The notes under the pieces are model-generated. The model was not told the DNA's origin and made no database searches. It saw only the letters and a program-made list of their open reading frames with translations. Of a stretch of 64,000 nt of DNA, positions 25,779-33,474 are shown piece by piece. Origin of the DNA: Paenibacillus sp. FSL K6-0276 (GTDB lineage Bacteria; Bacillota; Bacilli; Paenibacillales; Paenibacillaceae). Numbering within the stretch: the stretch's first letter is position 1; each line of letters starts with the position of its first letter. The stretch covers positions 5,766,001 through 5,830,000 of the forward strand of contig NZ_CP150276.1 of assembly GCF_037977235.1 (NCBI RefSeq), in the 5' to 3' direction. The position numbers and the translations under genes are program-made.

Positions 25779-27544
25779 GCTATTTCCTCCTCTGACAGCT
25801 GCGAGGATACGATCTCGCGGTACACATCACTGCTCGCGAGCAGTTCACGGTGAGTGCCCATTCCGGCGATTTCACCCTCATCAATAACAATAATCCGGTC
25901 GGCATCCATAACGGTACTAACCCGCTGAGCTACGATTAGAACAGTGGATTCCGTGGTTTCATCTTTGAGTGCCGCACGAAGCTTAGCATCTGTTTTGAAA
26001 TCAAGTGCTGAGAAGCTGTCGTCGAACAAATAAACTTGAGGTTTTCTCACAAGCGCACGAGCAATGGACAACCGCTGCTTCTGACCACCGGAGACATTAC
26101 TACCACCCTGAGCAATTTCCGACTCAAATCCATCTTTCATCGCGGATACGAAATCGTAGGCTTGTGCCACCTTGGCTGCATGAATAATTTCTTCATCGGT
26201 AGCATCCTCTTTACCGTAGCGGATGTTTTCGTTAATCGTACCTGAGAACAATACCGCTTTTTGAGGGATGTAACCAATTTTGCTCCGTAGCTCTTCTTGT
26301 GTCATCTCACGAACATCTACGCCGTTAACACGTACAGCACCTTCGTTAACATCATAGAACCTTGGAATCAAGCTAAGCAGCGTAGATTTACCTGAACCTG
26401 TACCGCCGATAATCGCAGTAACTTCACCTGGACGAGCACTAAAGCTAATTTTCGAAAGTGCAGGTTGTTCCGCGCCAGGATAAGAGAAGGATACGTTATC
26501 GAATTCAACAAAACCACGCATAGAATCGCGGCCGTCTTTTTTAGTAGCTTGAGCCGTTGTACGCAATTCACTCTCTGAAGGATCTGTGAACTCCGGCTGC
26601 ATATCGAGTACTTCATTGATACGCAAGGCTGAAGCTGAAGCACGAGGAATCAGCACGAACATCATCGACACCATAATCAGGGAGAACATGATTTGCATCG
26701 CATATTGAATAAATGCCATCAGTGAGCCAACTTGCAAATCGCCATCGCCAATCCGTATCCCACCAAAGTAAAGAATAGCGATCATGGAAAAGTTCATAAT
26801 AATCATCATAAGCGGCATCAAACCGGCCATAATTTTATTTACCTTGATTGCTGTATCTGTCAGATCACGGTTAGCCTCAGAGAAGCGTTTATTCTCATGG
26901 TCAATTCGGTTAAATGAACGGATAACACGAATACCAGTCAAATGTTCACGCAGCACCAGATTCAATTTATCCAGCTTAACCTGTATCGCTTTAAACAGCG
27001 GTAACCCCTTCATCCCGATGAAGAAAATTGCCCCAACGAGTACCGGGATCACTACTACAAAGATCAATGATAATTTCGCATCTTCAGACACCGCCATGAT
27101 GATACCACCAATCATCATCATCGGCGCACCGATCATCATACGCAGCATCATAGTAAGTACAGTCTGTACCTGTGTAATATCATTCGTTGTGCGCGTAATT
27201 AAGGATGCGGTACCGAGCTTATCGAATTCATGCAGCGTGAAATTCTCTACATGATTAAACACACGAGCACGGGTAAGTTTACCGAACCCCGCTGCCACTT
27301 TTGCCGATAAGTAACTGGCAATGACTGAACATATGGCCCCGCCTCCTGCAACTAGAAGCATGAAGCTACCTATTTTCCAAATATAATTACGATCTCCCTG
27401 AACAATTCCTTTATCGACGATGTCGGACATCAGCGTAGGGAGGTATAAGTCGCCCATGGACTGCAAGAACACAAGAATTAATACAGCACCAATAGCTACT
27501 CGAAATGGCTTCAGTTGTTTAAATAATTTAATCAATCTTCTCAT
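25775..27544 (-). CDS. Heterodimeric ABC exporter subunit, YfiB/LmrC-like (degenerate ATPase site)
   Basis: A 589-residue partner half-transporter with six helices (about 15-310) and an ATPase with Walker A GGTGSGKST and a canonical VSGGQKQR signature. Walker B reads VYLFDDSFSALD: the catalytic Glu after the Walker B Asp is replaced by Asp, the hallmark of the non-canonical nucleotide site in heterodimeric exporters. It overlaps both neighbours (17 bases with the MarR gene, four with the other subunit), so the three form one operon. The ATG at 27544 follows ACGGAG closely; TTG three codons later is possible. Confidence 0.92.
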   Translation of the reverse strand: MRRLIKLFKQLKPFRVAIGAVLILVFLQSMGDLYLPTLMSDIVDKGIVQGDRNYIWKIGSFMLLVAGGGAICSVIASYLSAKVAAGFGKLTRARVFNHVENFTLHEFDKLGTASLITRTTNDITQVQTVLTMMLRMMIGAPMMMIGGIIMAVSEDAKLSLIFVVVIPVLVGAIFFIGMKGLPLFKAIQVKLDKLNLVLREHLTGIRVIRSFNRIDHENKRFSEANRDLTDTAIKVNKIMAGLMPLMMIIMNFSMIAILYFGGIRIGDGDLQVGSLMAFIQYAMQIMFSLIMVSMMFVLIPRASASALRINEVLDMQPEFTDPSESELRTTAQATKKDGRDSMRGFVEFDNVSFSYPGAEQPALSKISFSARPGEVTAIIGGTGSGKSTLLSLIPRFYDVNEGAVRVNGVDVREMTQEELRSKIGYIPQKAVLFSGTINENIRYGKEDATDEEIIHAAKVAQAYDFVSAMKDGFESEIAQGGSNVSGGQKQRLSIARALVRKPQVYLFDDSFSALDFKTDAKLRAALKDETTESTVLIVAQRVSTVMDADRIIVIDEGEIAGMGTHRELLASSDVYREIVSSQLSEEEIA

Positions 27545-28049
27545 CTCCGTTCATTTGTAGCCTATCCCAATTAGGTGGCGGATTATCTTCAACGAAAGCA
27601 TGTACCTTCAGCAGTAGTTCTGTGAGCTGCTTAGTCTCTTTTTCACCTAAGTACCGTACGAGCTCATTAAGCAACCCGTCCCGATATTGTTCTGCTTTCC
27701 GTGTGAGTTCCTTTCCACTCTCTGTCAGTTTCACACGTACGACTCTTCGGTCCGAAGGATCCGCGTGTCTTTCCACCATCTGTTTCGCCTCAAGACTGTT
27801 AATCAATTGCGTAATGGTAGGAGGAGTGAATCCGAGAAGTCGGCTGATTTCAGACACCTTTAGACCCTCTTCATCAGAATGATTCCATTTTTCAATGCAT
27901 ATCATTAAAGTCATCTCACTCGGCTTATGGCCATCAACGCCTTTTTGCCATTGTGCTTTATGCAGCCGTTTCATCGCCGCAAAAAGCTTGTGTGCGACTG
28001 AATTTTCATTATTTTCTGTATTTCCTCCGTTTATCCCAATTTCTTTCAC
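27528..28049 (-). CDS. MarR-family repressor of the ABC exporter operon
   Basis: A 173-residue winged-helix regulator with the MarR pattern: recognition region LKVSEISRLLGFTPPTITQLINSLEAKQMVERHADPSD and wing DRRVVRVKLTESG. It is first in the operon with two exporter subunits and probably represses it until a toxic ligand binds (inference from family and position). The start is likely GTG 28049, although its ribosome site is poor. Two 13-bp palindromes lie upstream. Confidence 0.85.
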   Translation of the reverse strand: MKEIGINGGNTENNENSVAHKLFAAMKRLHKAQWQKGVDGHKPSEMTLMICIEKWNHSDEEGLKVSEISRLLGFTPPTITQLINSLEAKQMVERHADPSDRRVVRVKLTESGKELTRKAEQYRDGLLNELVRYLGEKETKQLTELLLKVHAFVEDNPPPNWDRLQMNGDEKID

Positions 28050-28060
28050 CTCTAATTTAG

Positions 28061-28105
28061 TTAGGTCTACTAATTATTAAACACTGTATTATTTAGGCTA
28101 CCTAA
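28061..28105 (-). promoter_or_regulatory. Twin MarR operators
   Basis: Two related 13-mers, TTAGGTCTACTAA (28061-28073) and TTAGGCTACCTAA (28093-28105), lie 32 bp apart, about three helical turns, just upstream of the MarR gene. Both are palindromes of the form TTAGG-N3-CCTAA (the first imperfect). Confidence 0.6.
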
Positions 28106-28160
28106 TTATATTTTCGGCGCAACGCTTTGTCAAATTTTAAATACGCTATCAATTATTACG

Positions 28161-28195
28161 AAAAAGAAAACTCCCAAGCACAATGGCAAGGGAGT
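28161..28195 (-). terminator. Terminator of the regulator/peptide cassette
   Basis: ACTCCC pairs with GGGAGT (inner TTGCC/TGCTT region) and on the minus strand is followed by TTTTCTTTTT. It is 59 bases after the peptide stop codon. Confidence 0.7.
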
Positions 28196-28253
28196 ATATT
28201 TTCGTATATGTATTACTCTGTATTATAAGAATACTGAATAGATTTCTTCCTTC

Positions 28254-28376
28254 TTAGAACCAAGCTCCATGCTCATACGTTGTAATGCCTCCATTGCTTC
28301 CAGAGCCTACAGGACCGATAATGATGAAGCTAAACAATGCTAACACGCTTGCCATCATCAATAGTGATTTTTTCAT
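28254..28376 (-). CDS. Small secreted signalling pro-peptide (AloP/Phr/AimP-like), 40 aa
   Basis: A short ORF overlapping the 3' end of the HTH-TPR regulator gene by 47 bases in another frame. AAAGGAGGTGAG, a near-perfect ribosome site, lies six bases before its ATG. The product has a Met-Lys-Lys start, a hydrophobic core (residues 5-20, LLMMASVLALFSFIII), a Gly/Ser/Pro-rich stretch (21-30) and the polar tail ITTYEHGAWF. That is the layout of RRNPP pro-peptides: export signal, then a C-terminal mature signal. It is predicted to be exported by Sec, processed, re-imported by an oligopeptide permease and bound by the regulator. The mature peptide is probably within the last 6-12 residues (inference). 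Confidence 0.8.
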   Translation of the reverse strand: MKKSLLMMASVLALFSFIIIGPVGSGSNGGITTYEHGAWF

Positions 28377-29730
28377 TTTTTCTCACCTCCTTTACTAATT
28401 CTCTATACTTATCCTGTTGAGCGGTAGTAGTATGATCTCTACTCGTCTCAAATAAGGTTATACAATTAATAAAGTCTTTTCCGTTGTTCTGCTTAATAGA
28501 TAATTCCAGAGATTTCACAAGATAATCCACGCCTGTACTATAACGTTTCCTATTTATTTGATAGATCGCTACTTGATAGTACAAACGGAATACTCGGTCG
28601 ACGTTATTAGGCTCCTGAAACCCCTCAAATCTCAACATTTCTCGTGAGAATCGTGTAAGTATATTATCAGCAGAGAACCCATATCGATTAGCCGCATCCA
28701 TAATAGTAATAAGTCCCGCCAAGATTTCACCTGGGTGATCTGCCAAAAAATCCGTATAGCTAGGTAAGACATCAACATTGCCCATCAGCATCTCTATCGT
28801 GAATCCATTGCCAATTGCGAATAATCGAAATTGTTCTACAGCCTGACGACCTTCTTCGTTAAGCATTTCAAACCAGCCAAGGTCTGCATAACCCGCAGTA
28901 TACTTCTTAGCTTCCTCATATTTACCTTGCTTGGTCAGCGAGATTGCTTTGAGTAGATATCCGTGACCATAATAAACAACAAGCGGACGTTCTGTATAAA
29001 GGACTTCCCTCCGTTTATCCTCACTTTTCCGTAATTGATCACGGTAAACAGCATTGGCCAACGTTCTTAGTTCATCAGCAAACGACTCCATTTTAATCCA
29101 CCGCCGAAGATCGAAACTCAGCTGCGTTAGAGTTAGCAGACCATCCAACTGCATATTTTCTGGCAGACGATTCCTGAAAGATTCAAATGTAATAACTGCA
29201 TGCAGCTTTTCGTCTGAATCGACGATTGATAAGATTGCTCTAAAAATACGATAATGACTTATTGCGAGCCGCTCTGAGTAGCTATCGGACTCATTCTCAG
29301 TCACGATTTTATAAAAATATATCGCTTCATCCATTTTACCTTTATTAAACAATTTATCAGCTACCGAATAAACAATATCTAGCGACTTTGGATATTCCAA
29401 CAGCCTATTTAATGTTTCATCTATGCATTGCTGCTTACCCAATTCAGCGCAGCGTATTAAAAAAGGCTCCACCCTGCGGCGTGAAACCTTCTCCTCATTG
29501 AAGCATTCATCAACGTACAGTGGATACAGCCAACCGTCAGGAAAACCAAAGGCTTTAATGATTGCATCTATTTGTCCCAAGGACATAGGCTTCGGCGGAT
29601 TCCCATGCAGAATTGCACTGAGACTTCCTCGATTCAGGCCACAAATTTTTGAAAAAGAGGCGAGATTATGGCCGGAGCGGGACAAATTTTTCTCAATTTC
29701 TGAGCGTATAGTTGTTAACTTTCCCTCCAC
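28330..29730 (-). CDS. HTH-TPR transcriptional regulator, RRNPP superfamily (AimR/AloR-like)
   Basis: A 466-residue regulator. Residues 5-60 form an XRE-type helix-turn-helix (FSKICGLNRGSLSAILHG, then MSLGQIDAIIKAFGFPDGWL). The remaining 390 residues are helical repeats of TPR type, e.g. ADKLFNKGKMDEAIYFYKIV and LLKAISLTKQGKYEEAKKYT. This is the layout of AimR, PlcR and NprR, which bind a re-imported peptide in the TPR groove. The start is GTG 29730, with GGGGGTG upstream. Its last codons overlap the peptide gene. AimR-like regulators with linked peptides (Alo systems) are known from Paenibacillus polymyxa; assignment to that group is by resemblance, not alignment. Targets are unknown; the Spo0E-like gene upstream is a candidate. 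Confidence 0.85.
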   Translation of the reverse strand: MEGKLTTIRSEIEKNLSRSGHNLASFSKICGLNRGSLSAILHGNPPKPMSLGQIDAIIKAFGFPDGWLYPLYVDECFNEEKVSRRRVEPFLIRCAELGKQQCIDETLNRLLEYPKSLDIVYSVADKLFNKGKMDEAIYFYKIVTENESDSYSERLAISHYRIFRAILSIVDSDEKLHAVITFESFRNRLPENMQLDGLLTLTQLSFDLRRWIKMESFADELRTLANAVYRDQLRKSEDKRREVLYTERPLVVYYGHGYLLKAISLTKQGKYEEAKKYTAGYADLGWFEMLNEEGRQAVEQFRLFAIGNGFTIEMLMGNVDVLPSYTDFLADHPGEILAGLITIMDAANRYGFSADNILTRFSREMLRFEGFQEPNNVDRVFRLYYQVAIYQINRKRYSTGVDYLVKSLELSIKQNNGKDFINCITLFETSRDHTTTAQQDKYRELVKEVRKNEKITIDDGKRVSIV

Positions 29731-29767
29731 TCGGCACCCCCAAAGTTTGACTTGAAAAGATCCTATT

Positions 29768-29821
29768 AATTGACATTATAGGTGAAAGTTATGGATTGTA
29801 CAACCAAATAGATTGTACGAC
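29768..29821 (-). promoter_or_regulatory. Promoter of the regulator gene with GATTGTAC direct repeats
   Basis: TTGTAC (29803-29798), a 17-bp spacer and a perfect TATAAT (29780-29775) form a near-consensus sigma-A promoter on the minus strand. Two direct repeats GATTGTACAAC (29794-29804) and GATTGTACGAC (29811-29821) are 17 bp apart, and the first covers the -35 box, as expected for autoregulation. Confidence 0.65.
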
Positions 29822-29850
29822 AAAAAGAGGAGCGTATTTCTCTCCTCTTT
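29822..29850 (-). terminator. Terminator of the Spo0E-like gene
   Basis: AAAGAGGAG pairs with CTCCTCTTT and runs into TTTTTG on the minus strand, about 45 bases after the stop codon and just upstream of the regulator promoter. Confidence 0.75.
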
Positions 29851-29897
29851 ATCGGTTGGATCTTCATAATGAATTAATTTTATGGATGTTTCGTAGT

Positions 29898-30167
29898 TTA
29901 ACTTATTGTAATGGCAGTTTTTGAACTTCTGCCGTAGGCTGCTGCACCTGATTTGCGACTGCGCAAATTATCCATCATCTTATGTTGTGCCAGCAAAATA
30001 TAGCTGTCTAATCGCTCGCTTAGCTCTAAGACCGCACGGTCACTAAGACTCCGTTGCTCCGCGACTTCCAGCAATTCGCATCTAAGGCTCTCTATAGTCA
30101 CAAACAGCTCATCTTCTCTGTAGTCTCTTCTATAAACATTCTCGGAAGAACCTTGATATAGTGTCAC
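29898..30167 (-). CDS. Spo0E-like aspartyl-phosphate phosphatase
   Basis: A small protein (89 residues from GTG 30167, where AAGGAGAG lies six bases upstream; longer readings to 30236 lack a good site). The helix-turn-helix hairpin IESLRCELLEVAEQRSLSDRAVLELSERLDSYILLAQ carries the Spo0E signature S-x-x-L-D-x-x-I. Spo0E-type proteins dephosphorylate Spo0A~P and delay sporulation. It lies directly upstream of the peptide-signalling cassette but has its own terminator. Confidence 0.82.
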   Translation of the reverse strand: MTLYQGSSENVYRRDYREDELFVTIESLRCELLEVAEQRSLSDRAVLELSERLDSYILLAQHKMMDNLRSRKSGAAAYGRSSKTAITIS

Positions 30168-30293
30168 AACTCTCTCCTTCTCTCTATCAACTTCTCCTCC
30201 TATCATAATCCATGATACCAAAAAACATATTTTCAAAAAAAAAGAAAAATTCGCAGAACATCCACAAAAATAAAACAGCTATTTATTCGGATG

Positions 30294-31211
30294 TTACATA
30301 GGCTCGTAGGGAAGCTCATTTTGGTACTGTTCTCTCAGTAATCCCTTTGCAAAAGAAATCCATTCACGTGCTGCAAAAGATAAATAACGGTCTCTACGCC
30401 ATGCCATAGCGATCTGCCAAGGAATTACCGGATCTGTCAAAGGAACGACGACCAAGCGTGAGCGATCCATGTCGCGGCAAATGGTTTCCGGCAGCAAGGC
30501 GATTCCCATTCCGGCAGCTACCATACGGCTAATTAAGTCCCATTGGGAGCTCTCATAGATAACCTTAGGCTGAAATCCAGCTTTTACACATTCCATAATA
30601 ATCCGATCATGTAGCGTAAAATCCTCCCGGAACAGCACGAACTCCTCTTCAGCCAGCTCACTTAACGGAACAAGTTCTGCCTCGGCAAGCCGATGTCCCA
30701 TAGGCAAAATAAGATTCAGCTTCTCTTCAACAAAGGTGAAACAATGAAGTTTGGCTGTATTTACAGGCAACACGACCATCCCAATGTCTAGCAGTCCCGT
30801 TTCTACATCTTCCTCCACTTTTTTTGCCCCATCCTCATGCAATCGAATAGTAACCTGCGGATAACGCTTATGAAATTGACCAATCACAGAAGGGAAAAAG
30901 CTCGCTCCTACCATTGGAGGCAGACCAATACGGATGTGGCCCTGCTCCAGATTTCGTAAACTATCCAGCTCGGACGACAAGCTGGCGAACGACTCCACGA
31001 TATTTTGCGCTTTATTGAACAGGATCTCCCCCGCATCAGTAAGTCGTATGCTTTTCCCTTCACGGTAGAACAAATCTGCCTCCAGCTCGATCTCCATATT
31101 CCGGATCATTTTACTGATCGTGGGCTGTGTTATATATAATGATTCAGCAGCTCTGGTAAAACTTTTCATTCGTGCCGCTTGAACGAAATACTCTAATTGT
31201 CGGATATCCAT
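30294..31211 (-). CDS. cidR: LysR-type regulator, CidR-like
   Basis: This 305-residue LTTR has an N-terminal winged helix (FTRAAESLYITQPTISKMIRN) and a periplasmic-binding-like effector domain (GHIRIGLPPMVGA, LLDIGMVVLPV). Start ATG 31211 with GGGGGGCAC upstream. It diverges from cidAB, the same arrangement as cidR-cidABC of Staphylococcus and ywbI-ywbHG of Bacillus, where the regulator responds to acetate/overflow metabolism. Regulation of cidAB from the 112-bp shared gap is inferred from position. Confidence 0.85.
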   Translation of the reverse strand: MDIRQLEYFVQAARMKSFTRAAESLYITQPTISKMIRNMEIELEADLFYREGKSIRLTDAGEILFNKAQNIVESFASLSSELDSLRNLEQGHIRIGLPPMVGASFFPSVIGQFHKRYPQVTIRLHEDGAKKVEEDVETGLLDIGMVVLPVNTAKLHCFTFVEEKLNLILPMGHRLAEAELVPLSELAEEEFVLFREDFTLHDRIIMECVKAGFQPKVIYESSQWDLISRMVAAGMGIALLPETICRDMDRSRLVVVPLTDPVIPWQIAMAWRRDRYLSFAAREWISFAKGLLREQYQNELPYEPM

Positions 31212-31323
31212 TTTTGTGCCCCCCAATCCATAGACAAAAGGAATGTTATTTATTCTATATATTCATTTTACCTATGAAAACAATTGATGTAAACTTTCAT
31301 TATCATGAAAGGAGCGAAGCCTT

Positions 31324-31698
31324 ATGAAAAAGATTGTTATAGGCTTGCTGCAGGTAGCGGGACTTACATTATTCTCAATACTTATCAATGCTGTGACCCC
31401 ATTATTGCATATCCCTATTCCCGGAAGCATACTCGGAATGATTATATTGTTTCTCCTGCTTGAGTTCGGTGTCATTCGTTTGAATTGGGTAGAGGTTGGC
31501 GCTTCTTGGCTACTCGCCGAGCTCCTACTGTTCTTCATTCCATCTGCTATAGGTGTAATGAAATATGCTAATATTCTGGAAACGGATGGATTACGCATTC
31601 TTGCCGTTGTCGTCTTAGGCACATTTGCTGTGATGGCCAGTTCCGGATTACTTACCAGTAGAATTTATAAAGCGAAGGAGCGGAAAGGATCATGTTAA
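31324..31698 (+). CDS. cidA: Holin-like protein CidA/LrgA
   Basis: A 124-residue membrane protein with four predicted helices and the family segments IPIPGSILGMIILFLLL and LLAELLLFFIPSAIGVM. It is thought to form holin-like oligomers that influence autolysis or metabolite export. The ATG is preceded by GAAAGGAG. It overlaps cidB by seven bases. Confidence 0.9.
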   Translation: MKKIVIGLLQVAGLTLFSILINAVTPLLHIPIPGSILGMIILFLLLEFGVIRLNWVEVGASWLLAELLLFFIPSAIGVMKYANILETDGLRILAVVVLGTFAVMASSGLLTSRIYKAKERKGSC

Positions 31699-32375
31699 AC
31701 GCTCTGTTATTCTTTGGTCTTACGGTCGCGGTGTATTTACTCGCGAAACGCATCTATGCTTCTACTGGTAAAGTCTATACCTCTCCATTAATCATCACAC
31801 CAGTGATTATGATCGTCTTCCTGCTCATAACAGGCATTACTTATGACTCTTACAATGCGGGAGGAAAATGGCTGACGGATTTGCTGCAACCGGCAACCAT
31901 GGCCTTTGCCATCCCTTTGCATAAGAACTTCAAGGTACTCAAAAAGCACGCCGCCGAAATTGCGGCAGGCGTGCTATCAGGGACGATTACTGCGGTGATC
32001 TCTTCCATTCTGCTCGCCAAATGGCTGCATGTTAGCGGCGATCTGGCCACCAGTCTGGTACCACGTTCGGTAACTACACCGATCGCCATGAGCATCTCGC
32101 AAAGTATCGGCGGCATACCGAGTATTACGGCAGTCTTCGTCATTATTACCGGGATACTTGGTACAATGATGGGCCCTACTGTACTTCGTATCTTCCGCAT
32201 TGAGAATGAAATTGCGCGCGGTGTATCGCTGGGAACCGCTGCTCATGGTACAGGAACATCCAAAGCCTTCGAGCTTAGTTCACTGACCGGAACCATCTCC
32301 AGTATTGCGATGATTCTGTCCGCACTGTTATCTATAGGTGTGGCGCCAGCTTTGCTCGCGATATTCCTCCACTAG
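31692..32375 (+). CDS. cidB: CidB/LrgB membrane protein
   Basis: A 227-residue, multi-helix protein of the LrgB family. Key segments are YNAGGKWLTDLLQPATMAFA, LVPRSVTTPIAMSISQSIGG and the GTAAHGTGTSKAFE motif. It is translationally coupled to cidA and probably forms a membrane complex with it. Newer work on the family points to pyruvate or glycolate-type organic acid transport; the substrate here is unknown. Confidence 0.92.
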   Translation: MLNALLFFGLTVAVYLLAKRIYASTGKVYTSPLIITPVIMIVFLLITGITYDSYNAGGKWLTDLLQPATMAFAIPLHKNFKVLKKHAAEIAAGVLSGTITAVISSILLAKWLHVSGDLATSLVPRSVTTPIAMSISQSIGGIPSITAVFVIITGILGTMMGPTVLRIFRIENEIARGVSLGTAAHGTGTSKAFELSSLTGTISSIAMILSALLSIGVAPALLAIFLH

Positions 32376-32394
32376 GCTGACCCAGCTTGGGCCA

Positions 32395-32437
32395 AGGACA
32401 TGTCTCTTTAGTACATCTAAAGTAGCATGTCCTTTTT
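32395..32437 (+). terminator. Terminator of cidAB
   Basis: AGGACATG pairs with CATGTCCT, with an inner CTTTAG/CTAAAG stem, and is followed by TTTTTC. Confidence 0.8.
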
Positions 32438-32451
32438 CTATGAATCGAACC

Positions 32452-33420
32452 TTAGAACTTAACAGGCAATCCACTTTGTGCTGAATCGTAGGCCGCACAG
32501 GTGACTTTGAGGGTCTTGTATCCATCCTCATAGTCGCATAAAATACGTGAACGATCTCCCGTCCGTACAGCATATAGGAAGGCTTCACTCTCCACTAAAT
32601 ATGGGTTTCCAGTATTCTCAAATTCGGTACTATTGCCGCTTCGCACTTCCAATAGACGATCCGGGTTCCAGTCCAATAGTCCCCGATCATTATAGAAGCT
32701 AAGACCTACACTTCCTACCTGATCAGGCAAAACGCATGTATTTGAAATATTAGCAATAATTCCATTTTCAAGCTTCATGGATACGGTGCCCACATCTGCG
32801 ACGCTCACACCTTCATGCTGCTCATGCATAATCCGGTTTCCAAACATGCCGTAGACTTCCTTCACTTCTCCGGCTAGATAGCGCACCAAATCCACGATAT
32901 GTGTAGTCTGTTCTGTGAATTGTCCTCCGGATTGCTTCTGATCACGCCACCAAGCTACGCCTGGCATGCCGCCCATCCATTGCCCCATAATCATACCGAC
33001 CTTGTCACCACGCAAAGTTTCTTTCAGACGTTTAACGTTCTCCTGATAGCGAAAATGATACCCTACCGAGGTTAGCAAATTATGCTCTTTAATATCTTGC
33101 AACAAGCTCGCAGGAATTTCAGTGGTCATACTAAGCGGCTTTTCTATAAAAAAAGGAATATCCCTCTTGATTAATGAACGTTCGATCGCACCATGAGATT
33201 GTGGAGGCACACAAATATAGACAGCATCTAACGTCTCCGCATCGAGCATCTCCGTAATATCACCATATCCAGCAGCACCGTATGGACGTGCCATATCCTC
33301 GCCTTTGGCCTTACTGCTTCCGCAAACCGCCTGCAAACGGACATCCTCCATCCCTGCCAGCAAATCAGCATGTACCTTAGAGAACCAACCTGTACCCACA
33401 ATACCCACTCTTAATGTCAT
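32452..33420 (-). CDS. Gfo/Idh/MocA-family oxidoreductase
   Basis: A 322-residue NAD(P)-dependent dehydrogenase. The N-terminal Rossmann motif (RVGIVGTGWFSKVHADLL), the EKPLSMT signature with catalytic Lys near residue 93, and the C-terminal barrel segment (GGQFTEQTTHIVDLVRYLAG) are present. It probably acts on a sugar or polyol, but no transporter or kinase is adjacent. Confidence 0.88.
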   Translation of the reverse strand: MTLRVGIVGTGWFSKVHADLLAGMEDVRLQAVCGSSKAKGEDMARPYGAAGYGDITEMLDAETLDAVYICVPPQSHGAIERSLIKRDIPFFIEKPLSMTTEIPASLLQDIKEHNLLTSVGYHFRYQENVKRLKETLRGDKVGMIMGQWMGGMPGVAWWRDQKQSGGQFTEQTTHIVDLVRYLAGEVKEVYGMFGNRIMHEQHEGVSVADVGTVSMKLENGIIANISNTCVLPDQVGSVGLSFYNDRGLLDWNPDRLLEVRSGNSTEFENTGNPYLVESEAFLYAVRTGDRSRILCDYEDGYKTLKVTCAAYDSAQSGLPVKF

Positions 33421-33474
33421 TCTATTTTCCTCCTGCCCATTGATAATGAATACCTTTTCATAGATTATATCCTC

